NCBI GenBank assembly: GCA_964604415.1 | Contig: CAZRYT010000004.1 | Coordinates: 1 to 37,580, forward strand | Source: CAZJQT01 sp964604415 | GTDB lineage: Bacteria > Patescibacteriota > Saccharimonadia > Saccharimonadales > CAZJQT01 | Reading direction: 5' to 3' | Length of the DNA: 37,580 bases | In this document: positions 9,462 to 16,537 of the stretch, in pieces | How the letters are laid out: every line of letters starts with the position of its first letter | Position numbering within the stretch: position 1 is the first letter of the stretch | The notes under the pieces: generated by a model | Database searches by the model: none | What the model saw: only the letters and a program-made list of their open reading frames with translations | What the model was told of the DNA's origin: nothing | Position numbers and translations under genes: made by a program

Positions 9462-10652
9462 ATGGCAGATTTTGATCGTAGTAAGCCACACGTCAACGTT
9501 GGAACAATGGGCCATGTTGACCACGGTAAAACAACTCTAACCGCCGCTATTACAAGCGTATTAGCTAAGAAATTACCTAGCGAAGTCAACAAACCAGTCA
9601 AATATGACGAGATTGACAACGCCCCAGAAGAAAAGGCTCGTGGTATCACAATTGCTACCTCTCACCAAGAATACGAATCAGAAAAGCGTCACTACGCCCA
9701 CGTTGACATGCCAGGACACGCCGACTATGTCAAAAACATGATCACCGGTGCTGCTCAGGTTGATGGTGCTATCTTGGTTGTTTCTGCCGTTGATGGTCCT
9801 ATGCCTCAGACACGTGAACACGTCTTGCTTGCTAAGCAGGTCGGGGTACCTAAGATACTTGTCTTCCTGAACAAAATGGACATGGTCAAACCAGGCGAAG
9901 AAGAGCTGGTTGAACTAGTCGAGGAAGAAATCCGTGAACTATTGGCCAAGAACGACTTTGACAAAGACGCTCCTATCATCAAAGGTTCTGCAGCTAAAGC
10001 TCTAGAAGGCGATTCAGCTAATGAAGACGCTATTATGGAGCTTGTTAAAGCTTTGGATGACTACATCGAAGAGCCTAAACGCGATCTAGACAAGCCGTTC
10101 TTGATGGCTATCGAAGATGTTTTCTCTATCAAAGGCCGTGGTACTGTTGCCACTGGCCGTATCGAGCAAGGCATCGTCAAAGTTAACGACGAAGTCGAGA
10201 TTGTTGGCGTTCGTCCAACTAAGAAATCAGTTGTAACCGGCATTGAAATGTTCAAGAAAAGTCTTGACCAAGGTCAGGCCGGTGACAACGCTGGAATTTT
10301 GCTACGTGGTATTGAGCGTGATGACATTGAACGTGGTCAGGTGCTTTGTAAGCCTGGTTCAATCACACCTCACACCGAGTTTGACAGTGAAGTCTATATC
10401 CTAAACAAAGACGAAGGTGGCCGTCACACGCCATTCTTCAAGGGCTACAAGCCACAGTTTTACTTCCGCACTACGGACGTAACTGGTGAGGTTGAACTAC
10501 CAGCTGACAAAGAAATGGTTATGCCTGGCGACACACTAACCTTCAAGGTTAAGTTGCTAGCACCTATCGCCATGGAGCAAGGTTTGCGCTTTGCTATCCG
10601 TGAAGGTGGCCGTACTGTCGGCGCTGGTGTCGTTACTAAGATTGTCAAATAA
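9462..10652 (+). CDS. tuf: Elongation factor Tu
   Basis: 396 residues; GTPase that delivers aminoacyl-tRNA to the ribosome. TTAGGAG precedes ATG 9462. Motifs: G1 GHVDHGKTT, switch region ARGITIATSHQEYES, G3 DMPGHADY, and a normal G4 NKMD, in contrast to EF-G in this window. Domains 2 and 3 are complete (GRGTVATGRIEQG; TFKVKLLAPIAMEQGLRFAI). It has its own promoter and is followed by an intrinsic terminator, so it is probably a single-gene unit even though it lies in the str cluster. Confidence 0.98.
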   Translation: MADFDRSKPHVNVGTMGHVDHGKTTLTAAITSVLAKKLPSEVNKPVKYDEIDNAPEEKARGITIATSHQEYESEKRHYAHVDMPGHADYVKNMITGAAQVDGAILVVSAVDGPMPQTREHVLLAKQVGVPKILVFLNKMDMVKPGEEELVELVEEEIRELLAKNDFDKDAPIIKGSAAKALEGDSANEDAIMELVKALDDYIEEPKRDLDKPFLMAIEDVFSIKGRGTVATGRIEQGIVKVNDEVEIVGVRPTKKSVVTGIEMFKKSLDQGQAGDNAGILLRGIERDDIERGQVLCKPGSITPHTEFDSEVYILNKDEGGRHTPFFKGYKPQFYFRTTDVTGEVELPADKEMVMPGDTLTFKVKLLAPIAMEQGLRFAIREGGRTVGAGVVTKIVK

Positions 10653-10679
10653 CCCCAAACAAACACACCGCTAAAGAAA

Positions 10680-10703
10680 AGTCCGGCAAAGCCGGGCTTT
10701 TTA
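10680..10703 (+). terminator. Intrinsic terminator after tuf
   Basis: AGTCCGGC (10680-10687), loop AAA, GCCGGGCT (10691-10698) forms an 8-bp stem with one G-U pair, followed by a T-rich run. It separates the str block from the rpsJ region. From here to about 10826 I see no gene or recognisable element. Confidence 0.85.
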
Positions 10704-10826
10704 TTTAGCTCGCATGATCCTTTCGATATTTTTGCTACATCTCAGTTCGCAGCAGTAGTTAATCTACAGTTCCGATCTTCGCTTTGCAAAAATTCGAAAT
10801 TATCTATGCGTCTGTTTGTTTGGTAG

Positions 10827-10854
10827 CTGACAATATACAGCGAATTTGTATAAT
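10827..10854 (+). promoter_or_regulatory. Promoter of a leaderless gene at 10861
   Basis: CTGACA (10827-10832), 16-bp spacer, perfect TATAAT (10849-10854). The ATG at 10861 is 6 nt after the -10 box, so the transcript probably begins at the start codon. Confidence 0.6.
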
Positions 10855-10860
10855 GGACAC

Positions 10861-11088
10861 ATGCCACCAGCTGTTATATTCAGAGATGAGAACGGCGAAG
10901 CAATACATGCTCTTATGACGCACGACCTTCAAAAAGTTGGGCATGAACTAGCTGGCATCTTGGGTGTATTGTGGGCTCATGGCTATGAGGATGAAAACGT
11001 CGATATAGAATGGCTGGATGATATCGGAGCTGATGAGGTAGATAAGATCAATCAGCGCTCAATCTACACCTGGGGAGGCGATGAATAG
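10861..11088 (+). CDS. Unknown 75-residue acidic protein, probably leaderless
   Basis: Start set at ATG 10861 (MPPAVIFRDENGEA); the in-frame ATG at 10846 overlaps the TATAAT and is rejected. No ribosome-binding site. The protein is soluble and acidic, with a central helix (DLQKVGHELAGILGVLWAHG) and an Asp/Glu-rich C-terminal third. No family recognised. The next gene starts 55 nt later and could share the transcript. Confidence 0.65.
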   Translation: MPPAVIFRDENGEAIHALMTHDLQKVGHELAGILGVLWAHGYEDENVDIEWLDDIGADEVDKINQRSIYTWGGDE

Positions 11089-11143
11089 GCACCTTTCCTT
11101 TTTTCATAATAAGTTGTAGAGTGAAATTATAAGGAGAAATATT

Positions 11144-11569
11144 ATGGGCGGAGCGACAGGAACAGGTGGAAACGAATCTTTGAGTAATAGTTTTGAGCAG
11201 GCATTGGCTAATGCTGACACACAAAAGGATGAATTCGCACCCTTACCGGATAGAATCAGAGAGGCTATCGATCAAGCTAATAGTGGCCAAGTTGTGCCTC
11301 GACCAGAGTCAAGCAGACGAACAAACATTGATGAGATATTAGCTAGGGCACCTAACGAAGAAGACGGCACAGTGTTAGTTAATTCAACGACCGGTGAAGT
11401 CCTGAGGACTCGAGCAGAAGCTGATGCTGACCTAGCGGCTTCAGTTGCCAGGGGCAGGGCTGAACGTGAAGCTGGTATTGAGCCCAAGACATTAGATGAG
11501 ATTTTGAACGAGCGTCTAGAGCAGTCAGATAAGAAGCCGCTGGACATTCATTGGCCTCACGGGCACTAG
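11144..11569 (+). CDS. Unknown 141-residue hydrophilic protein with two DEIL motifs
   Basis: AAGGAG (11131-11136) is 7 nt before ATG 11144. The N-terminus is Gly/Ser/Asn-rich and probably disordered. The body has two similar short segments, TNIDEILARA and KTLDEILNERL, separated by an Ala/Arg/Glu-rich helix; both could be short binding motifs. No Cys, no membrane segment, no recognised family. It lies just upstream of rpsJ. Confidence 0.7.
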   Translation: MGGATGTGGNESLSNSFEQALANADTQKDEFAPLPDRIREAIDQANSGQVVPRPESSRRTNIDEILARAPNEEDGTVLVNSTTGEVLRTRAEADADLAASVARGRAEREAGIEPKTLDEILNERLEQSDKKPLDIHWPHGH

Positions 11570-11584
11570 ACAAAAAGTCGTTAG

Positions 11585-11593
11585 TGTTATAAA
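11585..11593 (+). promoter_or_regulatory. Possible extended -10 promoter for rpsJ
   Basis: TGTTATAAA (11585-11593) fits an extended -10 element, but no convincing -35 box is present. The ~80-nt leader that would follow contains a TCCGG/CCGGA inverted repeat (11628-11632 and 11645-11649) before the ribosome-binding site. Confidence 0.3.
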
Positions 11594-11680
11594 ATCACCT
11601 CTGTCAATTAATCGTGTTGATAACTCGTCCGGTCACTCATCACTCCGGAAGAGATTGCGACACAAGGAGATAAGTTAATT

Positions 11681-12100
11681 ATGGCTGAAGCAAAAAAAGC
11701 CAAACCTAGCACTGAGGCGGCAAAAGCCGAGCCTAATGAGGAAGTTAGTAAACCAATAGCTAAGGCTGTGCCAAAGAAAGCAGACGCACCTATTGGCAAA
11801 CAACGCATTCGCATCCGCTTGAAGGCTTATGACCACAAAGTCATCGACCAGTCCTGCAAGCAAATCATCGATACGGCTCTGAGGACAGGCGCCACCATTG
11901 CCGGACCTATCCCACTGCCAACTCAGAAGAGTACTTTTACAGTAGTAAAGAGCCCGCATGTTTACAAAAAAGGCCGTGAGCAGTTTGAAATGCGTATTCA
12001 CAAACGTCTAATAGACGTTTTAGAGCCAACCCCTAAGACAATTGATAGTCTTATGAACCTATCACTTCCAGCCGGCTGCGATGCCGAAATTAAGATGTAA
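11681..12100 (+). CDS. rpsJ: 30S ribosomal protein S10 with a charged N-terminal extension
   Basis: 139 residues against ~102 in the family. The conserved S10 body starts at KQRIRIRLKAYDHKVIDQS near residue 40 and includes GPIPLPTQKSTFTVVKSPH. The first ~38 residues are Ala/Lys/Pro/Glu-rich and look disordered. AAGGAG (11664-11669) lies 11 nt before the ATG, longer than ideal but unambiguous. S10 is part of the 30S head and, in bacteria generally, also binds NusB in antitermination. Unusually, rplC does not follow: about 2 kb of other genes intervene. Confidence 0.96.
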   Translation: MAEAKKAKPSTEAAKAEPNEEVSKPIAKAVPKKADAPIGKQRIRIRLKAYDHKVIDQSCKQIIDTALRTGATIAGPIPLPTQKSTFTVVKSPHVYKKGREQFEMRIHKRLIDVLEPTPKTIDSLMNLSLPAGCDAEIKM

Positions 12101-12116
12101 GAAATAAGATTAAGAT

Positions 12117-12509
12117 ATGGATTGTTTAAATAATTGCCCATATATAAAAGACATGGCTGAAACACAAGAGGGCTTTTATCGGGGTATAGAGCAGATGAAT
12201 CAGATTTGTTCTGCAAACGAAACTCTCATTGCGCAAAACAAAACCACTGAGGCTATTTTAGATAAACTGGCTCCGAATCCTGAAACTGTAGAATCCAGAA
12301 GAGCTCTTTCTGAGGCAGCTGTTCAAATCGCTACATCACAGCAGCAAGCCGGAGGGGCTATCGTGGCTTACGAGTTAGCTATTGAGGCTAGTAACAACAA
12401 AAGGGACATAGTAATGGGCAGCTGTCCTGGCGAGCCAACTTATTTCACGGATCCCGAACGGCCAGGCCAGATGATTCTGGCTTGCGCCAGTAGAGCTATC
12501 ACAGACTAA
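12117..12509 (+). CDS. Unknown 130-residue cysteine-containing protein after rpsJ
   Basis: Starts 16 nt after rpsJ with no good ribosome-binding site; an internal ATG at 12153 is an alternative, but the upstream start includes a CLNNC pair near the N-terminus. Further Cys lie in QICSAN, GSCPGEP and ACASRA. The middle is helical and Gln/Ala-rich. No membrane segment or recognised family. The CxxxC start and late Cys pair resemble, loosely, the small proteins at 5014 and 5724. Confidence 0.68.
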   Translation: MDCLNNCPYIKDMAETQEGFYRGIEQMNQICSANETLIAQNKTTEAILDKLAPNPETVESRRALSEAAVQIATSQQQAGGAIVAYELAIEASNNKRDIVMGSCPGEPTYFTDPERPGQMILACASRAITD

Positions 12510-12533
12510 TGACTTTCGGTTGCACAGGGGGGC

Positions 12534-12539
12534 TATACT
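12534..12539 (+). promoter_or_regulatory. -10 box of a probable leaderless gene
   Basis: TATACT (12534-12539) ends 6 nt before ATG 12546. The -35 region is weak (TGACTT at 12510-12515, 18-bp spacer). The position relative to the ATG matches other leaderless starts in the window. Confidence 0.45.
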
Positions 12540-12545
12540 TGAACT

Positions 12546-12773
12546 ATGTCAGATGGCATAAAGTTTATTGATCCTGAACTTACAATAACCGAAAGAGCAC
12601 AGGGTTTTACACGGTTTGAAGTTGTTTGTGTGGACCCCACAACCAAGAACGAGTTTCCGATGATTTGCTTCTTGCCAGAAGATGGAAACGTCAATGATAT
12701 TATCGCTAGATTAGGCGAGCTTAGTGTTGTGTGGCTGGCTATGTACGGACTGGACGGTATTCTTCCCGAATAA
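12546..12773 (+). CDS. Unknown 75-residue protein, probably leaderless
   Basis: ATG 12546 is 6 nt after a TATACT and lacks a ribosome-binding site. The protein is compact and mixed alpha/beta in appearance: FTRFEVVCVDP, then EFPMICFLPEDG, then a helix (NVNDIIARLGELSVVWLAMYG). Two isolated Cys and no membrane anchor. No family recognised. Confidence 0.62.
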   Translation: MSDGIKFIDPELTITERAQGFTRFEVVCVDPTTKNEFPMICFLPEDGNVNDIIARLGELSVVWLAMYGLDGILPE

Positions 12774-12789
12774 TAAAACTTGCTTATGC

Positions 12790-12818
12790 TTGCATTCCAA
12801 TTCTTTGCCCCCTAACCT
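12790..12818 (+). promoter_or_regulatory. Promoter of a leaderless gene at 12825
   Basis: TTGCAT (12790-12795), 17-bp spacer, TAACCT (12813-12818); ATG 12825 begins 6 nt after the -10 box. The preceding CTTATGC resembles the CTTAAGC found before the TTGCAT boxes at 8724 and 9013. Confidence 0.6.
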
Positions 12819-12824
12819 GGTGTT

Positions 12825-13445
12825 ATGTCTGACTCTAATGAACGAACGTGGAGCTACAGAAGATCCGGAGGTACATCTTACGGACTGGCGAGGCTAATGA
12901 TAGCCAGAAGTTTAGAGCGTGTTGAAGACGTCATAGATAACTCGTCTATCATTGTCTTGCCACAGCCCAAACCCGGGCTAATTTATATAAAACCAGGAGC
13001 TCAAGATACTCGGTTACGCAATCAAATCAAGGGTGGTGGCAAAGGCCGCACGGGCGTCTTGCGTAACTTCTTAAAGCAGAGCGGGGTTGACCGTAGCACC
13101 GCAACCAGAGCTCTTTTTCTTCCTGTGCTTGGTATACGGTTTTCGCATTCCCAAAAACACCCGGGCGAAGTCCAGGTTGGCTTAGCGGTTGAGGACATTG
13201 CTAATCCAGACTACAAGTCGTCTTATCAGATATTGGGAGAGCTCACAGCAGCCAGTTATTTTGCTGAGATCGAAGGCGAAAACCTGATTTCATCATTACA
13301 AACAGCCAACAATGGTGAAGTCCCGTCATATGATATAAACATCGGCCGTTTGCTTGGCAAGGCAAACCCGCTGACTGATACTATTTTCGAAGACAAAAGA
13401 CTACCACAAGAAGTCGCTCTAAACTATATTCAAGTCATCAGGTGA
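12825..13445 (+). CDS. Unknown 206-residue protein, probably leaderless
   Basis: No ribosome-binding site; the start is fixed by the promoter spacing. The N-terminal half has a basic Gly/Arg/Lys stretch (TRLRNQIKGGGKGRTGVLR, about residues 62-80) that could contact nucleic acid. The second half has ordinary soluble character (GRLLGKANPLTDTIF). No Cys, no signal peptide. No family recognised, and I would not assign a function from the basic patch alone. Part of the gene block separating rpsJ from rplC. Confidence 0.68.
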   Translation: MSDSNERTWSYRRSGGTSYGLARLMIARSLERVEDVIDNSSIIVLPQPKPGLIYIKPGAQDTRLRNQIKGGGKGRTGVLRNFLKQSGVDRSTATRALFLPVLGIRFSHSQKHPGEVQVGLAVEDIANPDYKSSYQILGELTAASYFAEIEGENLISSLQTANNGEVPSYDINIGRLLGKANPLTDTIFEDKRLPQEVALNYIQVIR

Positions 13446-13489
13446 CTAAAGTGATGAATGTTTGTGAGTGAAACTGCAAGCAGGTAATG

Positions 13490-13495
13490 TACAAT
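13490..13495 (+). promoter_or_regulatory. -10 box of a probable leaderless gene
   Basis: TACAAT (13490-13495) ends 7 nt before ATG 13503. No clear -35 match at 16-18 bp. Included because of the repeated geometry of -10 box and start codon in this region. Confidence 0.4.
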
Positions 13496-13502
13496 AGCGC
13501 TA

Positions 13503-13760
13503 ATGGCTAAAAAGCAAAATAAAGAGTTGGACAGCGTTTATTTCTTGAAATTAGTCTTATATCTGGTTATTGGTTCTATGTGGCTAAAGATCACTAAAGG
13601 CGAAAATTTGCAGATACCTCTGCCGCTGGGTGGCCTAGTTGGACTATTGTTTGCCAGTCACGAACATTTCCAGATTGATCGCAAGATTGAGTACGCCGTT
13701 TTGTTAGTTGCAATCTTAGTTGGTTTTTGGCTACCTTTCGGCGTTTTTCTGAATCTCTAA
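13503..13760 (+). CDS. Small integral membrane protein
   Basis: 85 residues with a basic N-terminus (MAKKQNK) and probably three hydrophobic segments: YFLKLVLYLVIGSMWL, PLGGLVGLLFAS and VLLVAILVGFWLPFGVFL, separated by short charged loops. No family recognised and no ribosome-binding site; it is probably made from a leaderless mRNA. It is the last gene before the structured repeat at 13763. Confidence 0.65.
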   Translation: MAKKQNKELDSVYFLKLVLYLVIGSMWLKITKGENLQIPLPLGGLVGLLFASHEHFQIDRKIEYAVLLVAILVGFWLPFGVFLNL

Positions 13761-13762
13761 AA

Positions 13763-13929
13763 CACATCATCATACTTTAGTGCAATGCAAGGAAGAATTG
13801 AGTAGCGGAATAAGACGTACTAAATGTACGTTGAATGAGCAACGCAAATTCTGACTTAGTAGTGCGCAAAGAGCGTCAGTGGAATCAGCAGCTCTGCTAT
13901 TGAGCAGGCTGACGCAATATGATGATGTG
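13763..13929 (+). repeat. Structured intergenic repeat, copy A
   Basis: A ~167-bp element in the 327-bp gap between the membrane protein and rplC. The ends form a perfect 12-bp inverted repeat (13763-13774 with 13918-13929). Inside are three hairpins: ACGTAC/GTACGT (13815-13820, 13826-13831); ATTCTGAC with GTCA-gtg-GAAT (13848-13855, 13875-13885); and CTGCT/AGCAG (13894-13898, 13903-13907). Together they fold as a four-way junction. Copy B at 33502 shares TGCAATGCAAGG (here 13781-13792), the loop of the middle hairpin (13858-13873, 14 of 16 identical) and the last hairpin, while the outer and middle stems differ in sequence yet remain complementary. Confidence 0.8.
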
Positions 13930-13933
13930 GAAT

Positions 13934-13949
13934 TGTCAACGGGTTGACA
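13934..13949. promoter_or_regulatory. 16-bp palindrome overlapping the rplC -35 box
   Basis: TGTCAAC-GG-GTTGACA is a perfect 7-bp inverted repeat with a 2-bp centre. Its right arm contains the TTGACA -35 hexamer, so a dimeric DNA-binding protein here would block polymerase. Operator function is inferred from position and symmetry. Confidence 0.45.
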
Positions 13950-13973
13950 GAGGTATTGGTTTACTGCTAATCT
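13944..13973 (+). promoter_or_regulatory. Promoter of the rplC operon
   Basis: Consensus TTGACA (13944-13949), 18-bp spacer, TAATCT (13968-13973). The start would be near 13980, leaving a ~108-nt leader before rplC. The rest of the leader holds a 9-codon ORF (14062) and no other feature I can support. Confidence 0.5.
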
Positions 13974-14061
13974 ATTACGGTATTTTAATAATTGTGATAC
14001 TTGGCGTGCGCGCAAGTCGGGCTCCTAACAGAGTAGATACTACGAGCAGCCAAGCGTTTTT

Positions 14062-14091
14062 ATGTCTGTCCTTGGAGGCAAACAAGAGTGA
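14062..14091 (+). CDS. Possible 9-codon leader ORF coupled to rplC
   Basis: ATG 14062 encodes MSVLGGKQE and stops at TGA 14089-14091, which overlaps the rplC GTG start (GTGA). The rplC ribosome-binding site lies inside it. Such an overlap could couple the two, but the ORF has no ribosome-binding site and may be chance. Confidence 0.3.
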   Translation: MSVLGGKQE

Positions 14092-14702
14092 AAGCCCTAA
14101 TTACACGAAAAGTCGGTATGACTAGCATCATTGCAGATAATGGTGCTTTGACGGCTGTTACCTTACTTTCGACCACACCAAATGTGGTCACTCAGCTGAA
14201 GACCGACGAGACAGACGGCTATAAAGCAGTACAACTAGGCGCCGAGACAACCAAGAAGATAGATAAACCAACCGCTGGACATCTAAAGAAATCCAAGTCT
14301 CAGGCCAAGATTATTAAAGAATTTCGTATCAATGACTTGCCAGAAGATCTAAGCGTCGGCGCCACACTAAACGCCGACGTTTTTAGTGTTGGTGACAGTG
14401 TGAATGTTACCTCTATCAGTAAGGGTAAGGGTTGGGCCGGTACTATTAAGCGCCATAACTTCAAGCGTGGCCGCAAAACTCATGGTGGCCGTTCTTACCG
14501 CCGACCTGGCTCAATTGGCTCTATGTACCCACAGAAGATTTTCAAAGGTAAGCGCATGGCCGGCCAAATGGGTAATGAGCAAGTTACCGTGCGTAACCTC
14601 AAAGTCGCACTAGTCGATATGGAAAATAACGTCATAGGTGTGGCTGGCGCTGTACCTGGTCCTAAATCCAGCGTAGTGCTGGTCAACGGAGGCGAGCAAT
14701 GA
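14088..14702 (+). CDS. rplC: 50S ribosomal protein L3
   Basis: 204 residues, GTG start with GGAGG (14074-14078) 9 nt upstream. Family signatures are GKGWAGTIKRHNFKRG, YRRPGSIGSMYPQKIF and KGKRMAGQMGNEQVTV. L3 nucleates 50S assembly and reaches towards the peptidyl-transferase centre. First gene of the long ribosomal run; its stop overlaps the rplD start by four bases (ATGA). Confidence 0.98.
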   Translation: MKALITRKVGMTSIIADNGALTAVTLLSTTPNVVTQLKTDETDGYKAVQLGAETTKKIDKPTAGHLKKSKSQAKIIKEFRINDLPEDLSVGATLNADVFSVGDSVNVTSISKGKGWAGTIKRHNFKRGRKTHGGRSYRRPGSIGSMYPQKIFKGKRMAGQMGNEQVTVRNLKVALVDMENNVIGVAGAVPGPKSSVVLVNGGEQ

Positions 14703-15337
14703 GCGTCGTAACTCTAACCAAGACTGGTAATAAAGCTACTGTGGCGGCCAAGCTCAGCAAAGACGTTTTTAGCGTCAAACCTAAAAACCATGAATTATTG
14801 AAGCAAGCTTACGTAGCCTACCTAGCTAATGGTCGTTCTAGTGACGCTGTCACTAAGACTCGTGGCCTAGTTCGCGGTGGTGGCCGCAAACCTTGGCGAC
14901 AAAAAGGTACCGGACGGGCCCGTTTTGGCTCTACCCGCAACCCCATCTGGACTGGCGGTGGTATTGTCTTTGGACCAACTGGTAATGAAAACTATTCACA
15001 CAAAGTGCCAACCAAAATGAAGCACCAGGCGCTGCGCCAAGCCTTGAGCCTAGCAGCTGATGAAGGTCGCCTAAGTGTTGTCGAAAGTTTTGCTGCTATG
15101 GACGCAAAAACCAAGGATATGGCAGCCTTTTTGAAAAAAGTTGGAGCTACCGGCAGCGTCCTTTGCGTAGTTGAGGCAAAAGATCTGGCCAAAGAACGAG
15201 CCACTCAGAATATCCAGAATCTAAAAGTGGTCAGCGCCAAGTACCTAACTGTTTATGACCTGATGAATGCCGACTCTATCCTAATGAACCAAAAGGCGCT
15301 AGAAATAGTTCACGACTGGCTTGGAGGCAAAAAATAA
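14699..15337 (+). CDS. rplD: 50S ribosomal protein L4
   Basis: 212 residues. The exit-tunnel loop is conserved (RGGGRKPWRQKGTGRARFGS, then GGGIVFGPTGNENY). The N-terminal globular part is shorter and less conserved than in E. coli. In E. coli L4 represses its own S10 operon; nothing in this leader shows whether that holds here, especially as rpsJ is detached. It overlaps rplC by 4 nt and rplW by 1 nt. Confidence 0.98.
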   Translation: MSVVTLTKTGNKATVAAKLSKDVFSVKPKNHELLKQAYVAYLANGRSSDAVTKTRGLVRGGGRKPWRQKGTGRARFGSTRNPIWTGGGIVFGPTGNENYSHKVPTKMKHQALRQALSLAADEGRLSVVESFAAMDAKTKDMAAFLKKVGATGSVLCVVEAKDLAKERATQNIQNLKVVSAKYLTVYDLMNADSILMNQKALEIVHDWLGGKK

Positions 15338-15699
15338 TGAGTACAACCATGATTCTTCGCCCCCGCGTCAGTGAAAAGGCCTATCAAATGAGCCAAGAAA
15401 ACCACGTCTATGTCTTCGAAGTGCCCAAAGATTCTAGCAAACAATCCATTGCTGGGGCTATTGCTGCCCAGTTCAAGGTTACTGTTACCAATGTAAACGT
15501 GACTAATATCAAGGGCAAAGCTAAAAAGACTTACCGCAAACGTGGTGGCCGCACGGCTGGTAGCACTAACGACATTAAAAAAGCTTACGTGACACTTAAA
15601 GAAGGTGATTCAATTGCTATTTTCCCCAAAGAAGATGAGAAAAAGGACGTCAAACCAGTTGAGACTAAGTCCAAAAAGGCAACTAGGAGTAGCAAGTAA
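15337..15699 (+). CDS. rplW: 50S ribosomal protein L23
   Basis: 120 residues, start in a TAATG overlap with rplD. The L23 fold is visible in ILRPRVSEKAYQMSQENHVY and KKTYRKRGGRTAGSTNDIKK. It sits at the tunnel exit and docks SRP and trigger factor in bacteria. The last ~20 residues are a Lys/Asp/Glu-rich tail beyond the family core. It shares one base with the rplB start. Confidence 0.97.
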   Translation: MSTTMILRPRVSEKAYQMSQENHVYVFEVPKDSSKQSIAGAIAAQFKVTVTNVNVTNIKGKAKKTYRKRGGRTAGSTNDIKKAYVTLKEGDSIAIFPKEDEKKDVKPVETKSKKATRSSK

Positions 15700-16535
15700 T
15701 GGCTATTAAAATCTACAACCCAACTACCCCAGGCCGACGTGGTATGACATCTCAGGACATGAGCCAAATTACAGGCAAAAAGTCTGTAAAAGCTTTGATA
15801 ACAATCAAGAAAAAGCACTCAGGCCGCAATAACATGGGCCGCATCACTACCCGTCATAAGGGTGGTGGTACGCGTTTGTTTTACCGTAACGTCAACTTCA
15901 ATTTACCAGCTGGCACAGTCGGTGAAGTTGAAGCTATTGAGTATGATCCTAACCGCAGTGCTCGAATTGCCCGCATTAAGGACGAGCAAGGCCAATACCA
16001 CTACATATTAGCCGCCCAAGGCATGAAAGTTGGCCGCAAGATCTCAAGTGGTGATGAGGTTGCTATATCTAACGGTAATCGTCTACCACTCAAATCCATT
16101 CCGGTTGGTAGTGTTCTGCATGCTGTAGAATTACAACCTGGCAAGGGCGCCCAACTGGCCCGCACAGCTGGCGCTAGTGCTAACTTAGTTGCCCGTGATG
16201 AAGTTTATGCTCAGGTCAAACTACCTAGTGGCGAAGTCCGCATGGTCAGCGTTGATTGTACGGCTAGCATCGGTGTGGTTGGCAATGAGCAACATCAGAA
16301 CATCAAGGTTGGTAAAGCTGGCCGTACCCGAAACAAAGGTATTCGCCCATCAGTCCGGGGAGTTGTTATGAATGCGGCCGATCACCCGCATGGTGGTGGT
16401 GATGGTGGTCGTCACGGTACCGCTAAGGATCCACGAACGCCTTGGGGCCAGAAGACTTTGGGCTACAAGACACGCAGCCGCAAGAAGAGTAACAAGTACA
16501 TAATCAGGAGCCGTCATGCGGCTAAGAGGAAATAA
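15699..16535 (+). CDS. rplB: 50S ribosomal protein L2
   Basis: 278 residues, full length. Diagnostic segments are NRLPLKSIPVGSVLHAVELQ, QLARTAGASANLVARD and the near-universal MNAADHPHGGG loop, whose His lies near the peptidyl-transferase centre. L2 promotes subunit association. The basic C-terminus (KTRSRKKSNKYIIRSR) is typical. TAATG overlap with rplW. Confidence 0.98.
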   Translation: MAIKIYNPTTPGRRGMTSQDMSQITGKKSVKALITIKKKHSGRNNMGRITTRHKGGGTRLFYRNVNFNLPAGTVGEVEAIEYDPNRSARIARIKDEQGQYHYILAAQGMKVGRKISSGDEVAISNGNRLPLKSIPVGSVLHAVELQPGKGAQLARTAGASANLVARDEVYAQVKLPSGEVRMVSVDCTASIGVVGNEQHQNIKVGKAGRTRNKGIRPSVRGVVMNAADHPHGGGDGGRHGTAKDPRTPWGQKTLGYKTRSRKKSNKYIIRSRHAAKRK

Positions 16536-16537
16536 TT

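Noticed and set aside
13919..14125. 68-codon ORF with a hydrophobic stretch, upstream of rplC
   Set aside because: It begins inside the right arm of the structured repeat, runs through the rplC promoter and leader, overlaps rplC out of frame by 38 bases and has no ribosome-binding site.
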